Shown: one piece after another, positions 18,451 to 30,062 of the stretch | How the letters are laid out: each line of letters opens with the position of its first letter | How positions within the stretch are numbered: the stretch's first letter is position 1 | Source: Piscinibacter sp. | GTDB lineage: Bacteria > Pseudomonadota > Gammaproteobacteria > Burkholderiales > Burkholderiaceae_C | Assembly: GCA_016706565.1 (NCBI GenBank) | Contig: JADJJI010000004.1 | Span: 310,001 to 374,000, forward strand | Reading direction: 5' to 3' | Length of the DNA: 64,000 nucleotides | Made by a program: the position numbers and the translations under genes | The notes under the pieces: generated by a model | What the model was told of the DNA's origin: nothing | The model's database searches: none | Seen by the model: only the letters and a program-made list of their open reading frames with translations

Positions 18451-19602
18451 ATGAGACGCTGCCTGGCCCTGCTGACTGCGCTGCTGCTGTCGGCCTGTTC
18501 TACCGCACCGCTCGTGCCCACTGGCACGGTGTTCGACGACAGCCTCTTTTCTGCACCTTCGCAGCCGGTCGATCGTTCGCAGGTGTTCGCGCTGTCAGAC
18601 GCGATGAAGCGCTACCTCGAGGTCGATCTTGCCGCCGAGGTGCGCAACAAGGGCGAGCGCGCCGCGCTGGCCGAAGCACTCTCCCGCCGCGAACGCCTTC
18701 GCCTGGAGTACGACACCGCGACCACGCGCACCGCGTCGCAGGCTTTCGACGCGCGTGCCGGCAATTGCCTGTCGCTGGTCATCATGACCTCGGCGCTGGC
18801 CCGGCACCTGGGCATGCCGGTGCAGTACCACAGCGTGTTCGTCGACGAGACCTGGGGCCGTGCCGGCAACCTGCTGGTCTCCAGCGGCCACGTCAACCTG
18901 ACGCTGAACAATCGACTCGGTGGCGGCAGCAACGTGCGTTTCGACGCGGTGGCGGCGGTGACCATCGACTTCGACCCGCCGTTGCCCGGCCAGCGCCAGC
19001 ACTCGAGGGTGATCAGCGAGAGCACGGTGGTGGCGATGTTCATGAACAACCGCTCCGCCGAGAGCCTGGCCGCCGGCCAGGTCGACGACGCCTACTGGTG
19101 GTCGCGCGCCGCGATCGAGGCCGAGCCCACCTTCCTGACCGCGTACAACACGCTGGCGGTCGTCTACCTGCGGCGTGGCGCGCTGATGCAGGCCGAGCGC
19201 GTGCTCGCTCAGTTGCTCGCGCTCGAGCCGGCCAACGCGGCGGCGCTGTCCAACCTGGCGAGCGTGTACCTCCGGCAAGGCCGCCTCGCCGAGGCGCAGG
19301 CGACCCAGCAGCGGCTGGCCAGCATCGAGCCGGCGCCGCCCTTCCACTACTTCCACCGCGGGCTCGAGGCGCTCAGGCAGCGCGACTACGCGCAGGCGAA
19401 ATCGCTGTTCCAGAAGGAGGTTTCGCGCTCGGCCTACTACCACGAGTTCCACTTCGGACTGGCGATGGCGCTGCTCGGCCTGGGCGAGTTCGACGAGGCG
19501 CGGCACCAGCTGGCGCTGGCCAAGGCCTCGAGCACGCGCGCGGCAGACCGCGAGCTCTACGCCGGCAAGCTCGAGCGCATGAAGGAACTTCGCGTGCAGT
19601 GA
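18451..19602 (+). CDS. TPR lipoprotein with transglutaminase-like N-terminal region
   Basis: A 383-residue lipoprotein: lipobox LLLSAC with Cys16. Residues 50-200 look like a transglutaminase-like domain: FDARAGNCLSLVIMTSALAR places Cys106 at the usual nucleophile position, followed by MPVQYHSVFVDETWG and HVNL, which would give the His. Residues 225-375 hold about four TPR repeats (AYNTLAVVYLRRGALMQAER and the following ones). It would sit on the periplasmic face of a membrane. Whether the transglutaminase-like part is active is not known. Confidence 0.8.
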   Translation: MRRCLALLTALLLSACSTAPLVPTGTVFDDSLFSAPSQPVDRSQVFALSDAMKRYLEVDLAAEVRNKGERAALAEALSRRERLRLEYDTATTRTASQAFDARAGNCLSLVIMTSALARHLGMPVQYHSVFVDETWGRAGNLLVSSGHVNLTLNNRLGGGSNVRFDAVAAVTIDFDPPLPGQRQHSRVISESTVVAMFMNNRSAESLAAGQVDDAYWWSRAAIEAEPTFLTAYNTLAVVYLRRGALMQAERVLAQLLALEPANAAALSNLASVYLRQGRLAEAQATQQRLASIEPAPPFHYFHRGLEALRQRDYAQAKSLFQKEVSRSAYYHEFHFGLAMALLGLGEFDEARHQLALAKASSTRAADRELYAGKLERMKELRVQ

Positions 19603-19615
19603 AGGGCCGCCCGGC

Positions 19616-21652
19616 TCACGCCAATCCCCACTGCCAGAGCATGAAGGCAAGCACCTCGGCGCGTTCACGCAGCGCGTCGTAGCGGCCCGAGGCGCCGCCG
19701 TGGCCCGCGTCCATGTTGATGGACAGCAGCACCGGGTGCTCGTCGGTTTTCAGCGTGCGCAGCCGTGCCGCGTACTTGGCGGCTTCCCAGTACGGCACCT
19801 GGCTGTCGTTCAGGCTGGTGCGCAGATACATCGCCGGGTAGGCGGTGCGCCGCAGGTTGTCGTAGGGCGAGTAGCGGCGCATCGTCTCGTAGTCGGCGCG
19901 CTCCTTCGGGTTGCCCCACTCGAGGAACTCGCCGACGGTCAGCGGCAGCGTCTCGTCGAGCATGGTGTTGATCACGTCGACGAAGGGCACCTCGGCCACC
20001 ACCGCGCGGAACAGCTCCGGCCGCAGGTTCGCCGACGCCGCCACGAGCAGGCCGCCGGCGCTGCCGCCTTCGACGATGAGCTGGCCTGGCGACGTCCAGC
20101 CGCGCTCGACCAGCGCCTGCGCGCAGGCCACGAAGTCGCCGAAGCTGTTGGCCTTCTTCGCCAGCTTGCCCTCGTCGTACCAGCGCCGGCCACGGTCGCC
20201 GCCGCCACGCACGTGGGCGACGGCGAACACCACGCCGCGGTCGAGCAGGCTCAGGCGCGACGACGAGAAGTACACGTCGCTGGCGAAGCCGTAGGCGCCG
20301 TAGCCGTACATCAGCAGCGGCTGCGGCTCGCCGTGGCGGCGATCGCGCCGGTACACCAGCGAGACCGGCACCTCGGTGCCGTCGTCGGCGCGCGCCATGA
20401 ACTGCTCGCTCGCATAGCGTGCCGGGTCGTAGCCGCCGAGCACCGGCTGGCGCTTGCGCAGCGTTCGCTCGCCGCTGGCCATGTCGAGGTCGAACACCGA
20501 GTGCGGCGTCACCAGCGAGGTGTACTCGAAGCGGAACACGTCGGTGTCGAACTCCTCGTTGACGTCGCCCTCGGCCGTGTAGACGCTCTCGTCGAATGGC
20601 ACCTCCCAGGATCGGCCGCTGGCCAGCTCCCACACCCGCAGCTTCAGCACGCCGCGGTCGCGCTCCTGCACGACCATGTGGCGGGCGAACAGGTCCACGT
20701 CTTCGAGCATCACGTCGTCGCGGTGCGCAATCAGCTCGCGCGCATCGTCGAGCGACGGCGACTCGGCCGAGGTCTCGACGAGGCGGAAGTTGCGCCCGCG
20801 GTCGTTGACCAGCAGGTAGAAGCGGCCCGCGCGGTGGTCCAGCGACAGCTCGATGCCGTTGCGCCGCGGCAGCACGGCGCGCGGCGCGGCCTGCACGTCG
20901 TCGGCATCGAGCACCCACAGGCCAGTGGTGTCCTTGCTTGCGGAAGACAGCACCAGCCAGCGGTCATCGCGCGTCTTGCCCAGGTCCAGCCAGAACAGTT
21001 CGTCGGGTTCCTCGAACACCAGTTCGTCGGCGCCATCCTGGCCGAGCCTGTGCCGCCACAGGCGGTGCGTGCGCCGGGGTTCGTCCTTGCTGAGGTAGTA
21101 GAGCGTGCGGCTGTCGTTGCCCCACACCGCGCCTTCCGTCTTCTCGATCGCCAGCGGCAGGTCGGTGCCGCTGGCCAGGTCACGCACGCGAAGCGTGTAG
21201 TCCAGCGCGCCGGTTTCGTCGAGCGAGTAGGCCAGCAGCGCCGCATCGGGGCTGACTTCCAGCGCGCCGAGCTGCAGGAAGGGCTTGCCTTCGGCGAGCT
21301 GGTTCAGGTCGAGCAGCACTTCTTCTTGCGCTGCGGGCGTGTCGCGGCGGCGCAGGTAGAGCGGGTACTGGCGGCCCGTCTCGGTGCGGCTCCATTGCCA
21401 CCAGCCGTTCTTGCGCCACGGTACCTCGTCATCGTCTTCCTGGATGCGCGCAAGCATCTCGGCGTAGAGCGTGTCGCGCAGCCCGTCCAGCGGCGCCAGC
21501 CAGGCGCGCGCGTGGGCGTTCTCGGCGTGCAGGTGAGCCAGCACCTCGGGGTTGTCGATCTCGCGCAGCCAGTGCCATTCGTCGATGCGTGTCTCGCCGT
21601 GCAGCGATGCGTCGTGCGGGCGGCGCGTGGCGATGGGGGGCGTACGGCTCAT
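19616..21652 (-). CDS. ptrB: Oligopeptidase B (S9A serine peptidase)
   Basis: A 678-residue prolyl-oligopeptidase-type enzyme that cleaves short peptides after Arg or Lys in the cytosol. It begins RPHDASLHGETRIDEWHWLR, the usual oligopeptidase B start. The N-terminal beta-propeller is followed by the catalytic domain with GGSAGG as Ser elbow (VEGGSAGGLLVAAS), Asp in NDSQVPYWEA and His in DAGHGGASGRYDAL. The start ATG at 21650-21652 follows an AAGG site; the frame is open upstream but without family similarity. Separated by 13 bases from the convergent TPR gene. Confidence 0.92.
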   Translation of the reverse strand: MSRTPPIATRRPHDASLHGETRIDEWHWLREIDNPEVLAHLHAENAHARAWLAPLDGLRDTLYAEMLARIQEDDDEVPWRKNGWWQWSRTETGRQYPLYLRRRDTPAAQEEVLLDLNQLAEGKPFLQLGALEVSPDAALLAYSLDETGALDYTLRVRDLASGTDLPLAIEKTEGAVWGNDSRTLYYLSKDEPRRTHRLWRHRLGQDGADELVFEEPDELFWLDLGKTRDDRWLVLSSASKDTTGLWVLDADDVQAAPRAVLPRRNGIELSLDHRAGRFYLLVNDRGRNFRLVETSAESPSLDDARELIAHRDDVMLEDVDLFARHMVVQERDRGVLKLRVWELASGRSWEVPFDESVYTAEGDVNEEFDTDVFRFEYTSLVTPHSVFDLDMASGERTLRKRQPVLGGYDPARYASEQFMARADDGTEVPVSLVYRRDRRHGEPQPLLMYGYGAYGFASDVYFSSSRLSLLDRGVVFAVAHVRGGGDRGRRWYDEGKLAKKANSFGDFVACAQALVERGWTSPGQLIVEGGSAGGLLVAASANLRPELFRAVVAEVPFVDVINTMLDETLPLTVGEFLEWGNPKERADYETMRRYSPYDNLRRTAYPAMYLRTSLNDSQVPYWEAAKYAARLRTLKTDEHPVLLSINMDAGHGGASGRYDALRERAEVLAFMLWQWGLA

Positions 21653-21756
21653 TGGAGTACCTTCGTGCTGCGCACTCCGGTATTCGCCCTTGGGGCGGCC
21701 CGGCGGGCTCATGCACCCAAGCATACGGCCGCGCAGGCGTGGCATGCTCGCGGCCC

Positions 21757-22581
21757 ATGCCCGACACCTCTTCCGGCGTGGCCACCCTCGGCCCGCAACG
21801 CATCGTCTGCCTGACCGAAGAAACCACCGAGTGGCTCTACCTGCTCGGCCAGGAGGCACGCATCGTCGGCATCTCCGGCTACACCGTGCGGCCGCGCCGG
21901 GCCCGGCAGGAGAAGCCGCGCGTCTCGGCCTTCCTCGACGGCAAGATCGACCGCATCGTGGCACTCGAGCCGGACCTGGTGATCGGCTTCTCGGACATGC
22001 AGGCGGCGCTGGCCGACAAGCTGATCCGCGCCGGCCTGAACGTGCTCGTCACCAACCAGCGCAGCGTGGCGCAGATCTTCGGCACGCTTCGTCTGGTGGC
22101 CGGCCTGGTGGGCTGCAACGCCGAGGCCGAATCGTGGATCTCCGCGTGCCAGCAACGTCACCACGACATCGCCGCCGAAGCTGCGCGCTGGCCGCGCCGC
22201 CCGCGTGTGTACTTCGAGGAATGGGACGAGCCGATGATCAGCGCCATCCAGTGGGTGAGCGAACTGATCGGCATCGCCGGCGGCGCCGACGTGTTCCCGG
22301 AGCTGGCGGGTCAGTCGATGGGCCGGGATCGCGTGATCATCGATGCGCTCGAGCCGGCGCGGCGTGCGCCCGATCTCATCGTCGGCAGCTGGTGCGGCAA
22401 GAAGTTCCGCCCCGAGCGCGTGGCCGCGCGGACCGGCTGGCACGACGTGCCGGCAGTGCGCGATGGCGAACTCCACGAGATCAAGAGCTGCGACATCCTG
22501 CAGCCCGGCCCGGCGGCGCTCACCGACGGGCTGGCGGAACTGCATCGGCTGTGCGCGCGCTGGTCGGCGCGGCAGGCCTGA
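21757..22581 (+). CDS. Cobalamin/metal-chelate ABC substrate-binding-like protein without signal peptide
   Basis: A 274-residue BtuF/FepB-fold protein. It starts QRIVCLTEETTEWLYLLGQE, then has VSAFLDGKIDRIVALEPDLVIGF and a C-terminal domain with YFEEWDEPMISAIQWVSELIG. These patterns match cobalamin-binding periplasmic proteins. No signal peptide is present, so the location is unclear. No ABC permease or ATPase is nearby. Its end overlaps the convergent HupE-like gene by 62 bases. The neighbouring HupE genes hint at nickel, cobalt or B12 handling (inference). Confidence 0.78.
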   Translation: MPDTSSGVATLGPQRIVCLTEETTEWLYLLGQEARIVGISGYTVRPRRARQEKPRVSAFLDGKIDRIVALEPDLVIGFSDMQAALADKLIRAGLNVLVTNQRSVAQIFGTLRLVAGLVGCNAEAESWISACQQRHHDIAAEAARWPRRPRVYFEEWDEPMISAIQWVSELIGIAGGADVFPELAGQSMGRDRVIIDALEPARRAPDLIVGSWCGKKFRPERVAARTGWHDVPAVRDGELHEIKSCDILQPGPAALTDGLAELHRLCARWSARQA

Positions 22582-23173
22582 ACACCGACAGTGCGAGCAC
22601 GAGCAGCGCGCAGGCCAGCAGCCACGACCCCGTCACTCGCACGAGCAGCCGGGCGGTCGGCCGCTGCAGCGCCGCCACGCCGGTGGCCACCAGCGTCACC
22701 CAGGCGCAGACTCCCAGTGCGACACCCGCCGCCATCACGAAGCGCGACAGGATGGTGGCGCCTTCGGCCGGCGAGCCCAGGCCGATGCCCAGGCCGATCG
22801 TCACGGTCGCCAGGGCTTGCAGGTTGCGTGGCAGCATCAGGTCCGCCGCCACCACGGCACCGGCCAGCGCTGCAGCGGCGAGCAGAGCGACCGTCGTCGG
22901 CCAGGCCTGCACAGGCGGCCACAGCGCCGCCAGCGCCAGGCCGACGGCCAGCGCTGCAGCCAGCGGCGCGAGCAGGCGGCGCATCGCGTCTTCGCCGCGC
23001 TGGCCGATCAGCAGGCCCAGCGCCAGCAGCGCGACGAGATGCGCGGGCTCGAGCAGCGGATGCATCACGCCGCCGAAGAAGCTGCCCAGCCGGGCCGAGT
23101 CGCCATGGGCCCAGGCGGAAGGTGCCGCGGCCAGGGCGCAAAGCGCCAACGCGCTGCGAACCGATCGCCTCAC
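22520..23173 (-). CDS. HupE/UreJ family protein, second copy
   Basis: A 217-residue membrane protein. The start is a GTG overlapping the stop of the upstream HupE gene (GTGA at 23170-23173). A signal-like N-terminus ending AWAHG precedes FFGGVMHPLLEPAHLVALLALG, the HPLLE...H block of the second HupE subgroup. About six transmembrane helices follow. Unlike the first copy it lacks the HGHAHGTE motif. Family members move nickel or cobalt, or load metallo-enzymes, but no urease or hydrogenase gene is visible here. The tail overlaps the convergent substrate-binding gene. Confidence 0.75.
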   Translation of the reverse strand: MRRSVRSALALCALAAAPSAWAHGDSARLGSFFGGVMHPLLEPAHLVALLALGLLIGQRGEDAMRRLLAPLAAALAVGLALAALWPPVQAWPTTVALLAAAALAGAVVAADLMLPRNLQALATVTIGLGIGLGSPAEGATILSRFVMAAGVALGVCAWVTLVATGVAALQRPTARLLVRVTGSWLLACALLVLALSVFRPAAPTSARTADAVPPARR

Positions 23174-23760
23174 AGGGCCTTGACCATGAAGGCCACGCCC
23201 AGCGCCGCGATGCCGGCCCCGGCAGCGCGCACGGCGGCGCGGCCAGCCGGCCAGCGGGTCAGCAGCCCGAAGGCGATGCCGCCCAGGTGCAACAGGCCCG
23301 TGGCGATGACGAAGCCCAGGCTGTAGGCGATCGGGTTGGCCGCCTGCGGCAGCTCGGTGCCGTGGGCGTGGCCGTGGAAGATGGCGAAGGCCCCGACGAT
23401 CACCGCCGCCAGCGCGATCGGCGCGCGCACCGCAAAGGCGACCATCGCGCCGAGCACGATCGCCGAGGCGGCGATGCCGATCTCCACCGCCGGCAGCGGC
23501 ACGCCGGCCACGCCAAGCGCGCCGCCGAGGGCCATGACGACCGGGAAGACCACCGGCAGCGCCCAGATCGCCGGCATGCCGAGGAAGGCGCCCCACAGGC
23601 CCACGGCCACCATCGCCACCACGTGGTCCCAACCCAGCAAGGGGTGCAGGAAGCCGCTGATGAAACCGCCGGCCATGCCGCTGCCCTCGTGGGCCTGGGC
23701 CGATGTGGCCAGCAAGGCGAGCAGCAAGGAGGCGAACAGGCGGTGCGATCGATGGCGCAT
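23170..23760 (-). CDS. HupE/UreJ family nickel/cobalt permease-like protein
   Basis: A 196-residue protein with a cleaved-type N-terminus (AQAHEG) and six hydrophobic segments. The two HupE hallmarks are present: HPLLGWDHVVAMVAVGLWG and FHGHAHGTELP. The His residues are the probable metal ligands. It forms a two-gene unit with the next HupE-like gene through a GTGA overlap. The region up to 23815 is too short for a cobalamin riboswitch, and no such structure was seen. Confidence 0.88.
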   Translation of the reverse strand: MRHRSHRLFASLLLALLATSAQAHEGSGMAGGFISGFLHPLLGWDHVVAMVAVGLWGAFLGMPAIWALPVVFPVVMALGGALGVAGVPLPAVEIGIAASAIVLGAMVAFAVRAPIALAAVIVGAFAIFHGHAHGTELPQAANPIAYSLGFVIATGLLHLGGIAFGLLTRWPAGRAAVRAAGAGIAALGVAFMVKAL

Positions 23761-23814
23761 GACGAATCTCCGGATGGAATGGTGGGTCAGGTGTTGAAGG
23801 TCGTGAAGCGGATG

Positions 23815-26926
<3,112 letters not shown>

Positions 26927-26937
26927 GGGGCTCGTCG

Positions 26938-28434
26938 ATGCGCTTCCCCCGCCGCAGCGGCATCCTGCTGCACCCCACCTCGCTGCCCGGCCCGCACGGC
27001 AGCGGCGACCTCGGCCCCGAGGCCTACCGCTTCGTCGACTGGCTGGCCGAAGCCGGGCAGACGCTGTGGCAGGTGCTGCCGCTGGGCGGCATCGGCCCGG
27101 GCAACTCGCCCTACATGAGCAGCTCGGCCTTCGCCGGCAACGTGCTGCTGATCGATCTGGGCGAACTGCAGCAGCGCGGCTGGCTGGGCGCAGATGACGT
27201 CGCGCCGGTGCCCGGCCTCGACGCGCAGCGCATCGACTTCGGCGCGATGGTGTCGTTCCGCATGGAGCGCCTCGCTCGCGCGGCGGCGCGCTTCGCCGTG
27301 CAGGCCGGTGCCGAGGAACGCGCCGACCTCGAGGCCTTCGTGCAGCGCCACGCCGACTGGCTGCCCGACTACGCGCTGTTCATGGCGCTGGCCGAGCACC
27401 ACGGCTGGCGCGACTGGTGCGAGTGGCCCGATGGGCAATCCTCGCGCACGCCGCAGGCGCTCGCCGCGGCCCGAGCAACGCACGCCGAACGCATCGCCTT
27501 CTGGACCTTCTGCCAATGGTGCTTCTTCCGCCAGTGGCAGGCGCTGCGATCGCACGCGCATGCGCGCGGCGTGCACATCGTCGGCGACATGCCGATCTTC
27601 GTCGCCTACCAGAGTGCCGACGTGTGGGCGCGGCCCGAACTCTTCGAGCTCGATTCGCGGGGCAGGCCCACCATCGTGGCCGGCGTGCCGCCCGACGGCT
27701 TCAGCGCCACCGGCCAGCGCTGGGGCAACCCGTTGTACCGCTGGAGCGTGCATGCGCAGGGCGGGTACGCGTGGTGGATCGCGCGTGTGCGGCGCAGTGT
27801 CGAGATGCTCGACATCGTGCGCATCGATCACTTCCGCGGCTTCGCAGGCTGCTGGGAGATCCCGGCCAGCGAGCCCACGGCGCAGAAGGGCCGCTGGGTG
27901 CCGTCGCCCGGCCGGGCCTTGTTCCGCGCCATCGCCGACGCTCTCGGGCCGCTGCCCATCATCGCCGAGGACCTGGGCGTGATCACCCCCGACGTCGACG
28001 CACTGCGCCACGAGTTCGCGTTTCCCGGCATGCGCATCCTGCAGTTCGCCTGGGGCGAGGACGACACCGCCGAGCGCCGCTTCCTGCCGCACCGCTACGA
28101 GCCCGACACGGTGGTCTACACCGGCAGCCACGACAACGACACCACGCTGGGCTGGTGGGCGAGCGCGCCCGAGTCGACGCGGCACCACCTTCGCGAGTAC
28201 CTGGCGACCGACGGCCGCGCGGTGCACTGGGACCTGATCCGCGCCGCCTGCGCCAGCGTGGCCGACACGGCGGTCTACCCGCTGCAGGACGTGATGGGCC
28301 TGGACGGCGCGCACAGAATGAACTTTCCCGGCCAGTCCTCGGGCTGGTGGGTGTGGCGCTTCGCCTGGGAGCAGGTGCCGGCCGACGCCGCAGCCCGACT
28401 GCGCCGCCTGTGCGAGCTCTACGACAGGCTGTGA
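26938..28434 (+). CDS. malQ: 4-alpha-glucanotransferase
   Basis: A 498-residue GH77 enzyme that transfers glucan chains between maltodextrins. It begins with RRSGILLHPTSLPGPHGSGD, the standard GH77 opening, and has VRIDHFRGF with the nucleophilic Asp, IIAEDLGVITPDV with the acid/base Glu, and YTGSHDNDT with the third Asp. It is encoded right after pgm, which supplies glucose 1-phosphate chemistry. Length is normal. The ATG at 26938 was chosen over upstream in-frame starts because the family begins here. Confidence 0.95.
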   Translation: MRFPRRSGILLHPTSLPGPHGSGDLGPEAYRFVDWLAEAGQTLWQVLPLGGIGPGNSPYMSSSAFAGNVLLIDLGELQQRGWLGADDVAPVPGLDAQRIDFGAMVSFRMERLARAAARFAVQAGAEERADLEAFVQRHADWLPDYALFMALAEHHGWRDWCEWPDGQSSRTPQALAAARATHAERIAFWTFCQWCFFRQWQALRSHAHARGVHIVGDMPIFVAYQSADVWARPELFELDSRGRPTIVAGVPPDGFSATGQRWGNPLYRWSVHAQGGYAWWIARVRRSVEMLDIVRIDHFRGFAGCWEIPASEPTAQKGRWVPSPGRALFRAIADALGPLPIIAEDLGVITPDVDALRHEFAFPGMRILQFAWGEDDTAERRFLPHRYEPDTVVYTGSHDNDTTLGWWASAPESTRHHLREYLATDGRAVHWDLIRAACASVADTAVYPLQDVMGLDGAHRMNFPGQSSGWWVWRFAWEQVPADAAARLRRLCELYDRL

Positions 28435-28564
28435 CGCACGCGGGCTCGCCGCGCCGACAAGAAACGTTACGCAGCGATACCGCGCCGAAAGGACGCGGCG
28501 CGGGCCGCCACGCACGATGGAGCCCTGTTCAATCACGGGCCCATCCGGCCCCGAGGCTCCCACC

Positions 28565-29041
28565 ATGAAACCCTGGATCAAACGTGCCCTGATCGGCATC
28601 TTCGGCGCTTCCGTACTGTTCGGCGGCCTGGCGGCCTGCTCGCACCGCGGCTCGTATTCCCACGGCTGGCAGGCCATGAGCGAGGAAGACGCGGCCAAGA
28701 CGAAGGCGAAGATCGTCGAACGCGTGGGCAGCAGGCTCGACCTCGACGAAGCCCAGAAGGCCAAGCTCGGCGTGCTGGCCGACAAGCTGCGCGAACAGCG
28801 CAACGCGCTGGTCGGCAACACGAGCGACCCGCGTGCCGAGATGGCCTCGCTGGTGGCCGGCCCCACCTTCGACCGCGCCAAGGCGAAGAGCCTCGTCGAG
28901 GCGAAGACGGGTGCCATCACCAGCAAGAGCCCCGAGGTGATCGCCGCGATGGCCGACTTCTACGACAGCCTGAAGCCCGAGCAGCAGGCCAAGGTGCGCG
29001 AGTTCATGGCCAAGCGGGGCCACCGTGGCTGGCGCGGCTGA
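28565..29041 (+). CDS. Spy/CpxP-type periplasmic stress protein
   Basis: A 158-residue protein with an N-terminal hydrophobic segment and a lipobox-like LAAC at about residues 18-21, so it may be a lipoprotein. The mature part is all-helical with LTXXQ-like elements (LDLDEAQKAKLGVLADKL and SLKPEQQAKVREFMAKRG), typical of Spy, CpxP and Zn-resistance proteins that bind unfolded proteins or sense envelope stress. A two-component system follows immediately, so it is probably both target and feedback regulator (inference). Its end overlaps the next gene by 17 bases. Confidence 0.78.
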   Translation: MKPWIKRALIGIFGASVLFGGLAACSHRGSYSHGWQAMSEEDAAKTKAKIVERVGSRLDLDEAQKAKLGVLADKLREQRNALVGNTSDPRAEMASLVAGPTFDRAKAKSLVEAKTGAITSKSPEVIAAMADFYDSLKPEQQAKVREFMAKRGHRGWRG

Positions 29042-29381
29042 GCCCGGTGGCCTGGCGCTGATGCTCGCGGGCATCGGCTGGGCGATGTGGGCGGCCTGGC
29101 AACTGCGCCGCTCGGGCGCGCCGATCCGCTCCGGCGTGGCCGCCGCCGTGCTCGTCGAGGAGGGGCCGTTCCGCTTCGGCCGCAATCCGATGGCGCTGGG
29201 CCTGACGGTCTCGCTGCTCGGCCTGGCCGCCATGCTCGGCTCCGCCTTCGTCGCCGTGGCCGCGTTCGCCTTCGCGGCCTACATGCACATCGTGCGCATC
29301 CCGCAGGAAGAGGCGCAGCTGCGCGGCACCTTCGGCGGTTGGTACAGTGACTACACGGCCACGGTGCGCCGATGGCTCTGA
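29025..29381 (+). CDS. Small isoprenylcysteine methyltransferase-like membrane protein
   Basis: A 118-residue membrane protein starting with GTG at 29025 inside the previous gene. ATG at 29061 is an alternative start. The C-terminus has the ICMT/phospholipid N-methyltransferase pattern: EEGPFRFGRNPMALGLTVSL, followed by EEAQLRGTFGGWYSDYTATV. Two to three helices are seen. It is shorter than typical members (about 150-200), so the N-terminal part is reduced. A substrate is not known. Confidence 0.72.
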   Translation: MAGAAEPGGLALMLAGIGWAMWAAWQLRRSGAPIRSGVAAAVLVEEGPFRFGRNPMALGLTVSLLGLAAMLGSAFVAVAAFAFAAYMHIVRIPQEEAQLRGTFGGWYSDYTATVRRWL

Positions 29382-29384
29382 CGC

Positions 29385-30062
29385 ATGCCCCGACTCCTGT
29401 TGATCGACGACGACGAACAGCTCGGGCCGCCGCTGGCGGCCTATTTCAAGCGCTTCGAGTTCGAGCTGGCGCACGCCGCCCGGCCCAGCGCCGGGCTGGC
29501 GCTGCTGCGTGAAGGCGGCTTCGACGCGGCCATCCTTGACGTCATGCTGCCCGAGATGGACGGCTTCGAGCTCTGCCGCACGATCCGCAAGGACAGCTCC
29601 ATTCCCATCGTCATGCTCACCGCGCGCGGCGACGTGATGGACCGCGTGGTCGGCCTCGAGCTCGGCGCCGACGACTACCTGCCCAAGCCCTTCGAGCCGC
29701 GCGAGCTGCTGGCGCGCATCCAGACGGTGCTGCGTCGCGTCGCTCCGGCGCCGGCTGCGGCACGGCAGCTGCGCTTCGAGGGCCTGCTGATCGACCTCGA
29801 CCGCCACGCCGTGCAGCGGCAGGGCGAGGCGGTGGAGCTCACCGGCACCGAGTTCGAGCTGCTCGCGATGCTCGCCGGCGCGCCGGGCAAGGTGTTCAGC
29901 CGCGACGACATCCTCGAGAAGCTGCGTGGCCGCTCGGCCGAAGACATCCACTCGCGCGCCGTCGATATCCTGGTCAGCCGGCTGCGCCGCAAGCTCGAGC
30001 CGCTGGACTGCATCCACACGCTGCGCAATGCCGGCTACCGCTTCGCCGGGGTGCGGGCGTGA
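29385..30062 (+). CDS. OmpR-family response regulator
   Basis: A 225-residue DNA-binding regulator. The receiver domain (1-120) has the acidic pair DDD at 8-10, phospho-acceptor Asp52 in AILDVMLPEMDGF, the Thr/Ala switch in MLTARGD and Lys in YLPKPF. The winged-helix domain (about 128-225) ends RRKLEPLDCIHTLRNAGYRF, typical of OmpR/PhoB. Stop and next start overlap as GTGA, so it is coupled to the histidine kinase. A Spy-like gene upstream suggests CpxR-type envelope control; this is context inference. Confidence 0.93.
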   Translation: MPRLLLIDDDEQLGPPLAAYFKRFEFELAHAARPSAGLALLREGGFDAAILDVMLPEMDGFELCRTIRKDSSIPIVMLTARGDVMDRVVGLELGADDYLPKPFEPRELLARIQTVLRRVAPAPAAARQLRFEGLLIDLDRHAVQRQGEAVELTGTEFELLAMLAGAPGKVFSRDDILEKLRGRSAEDIHSRAVDILVSRLRRKLEPLDCIHTLRNAGYRFAGVRA

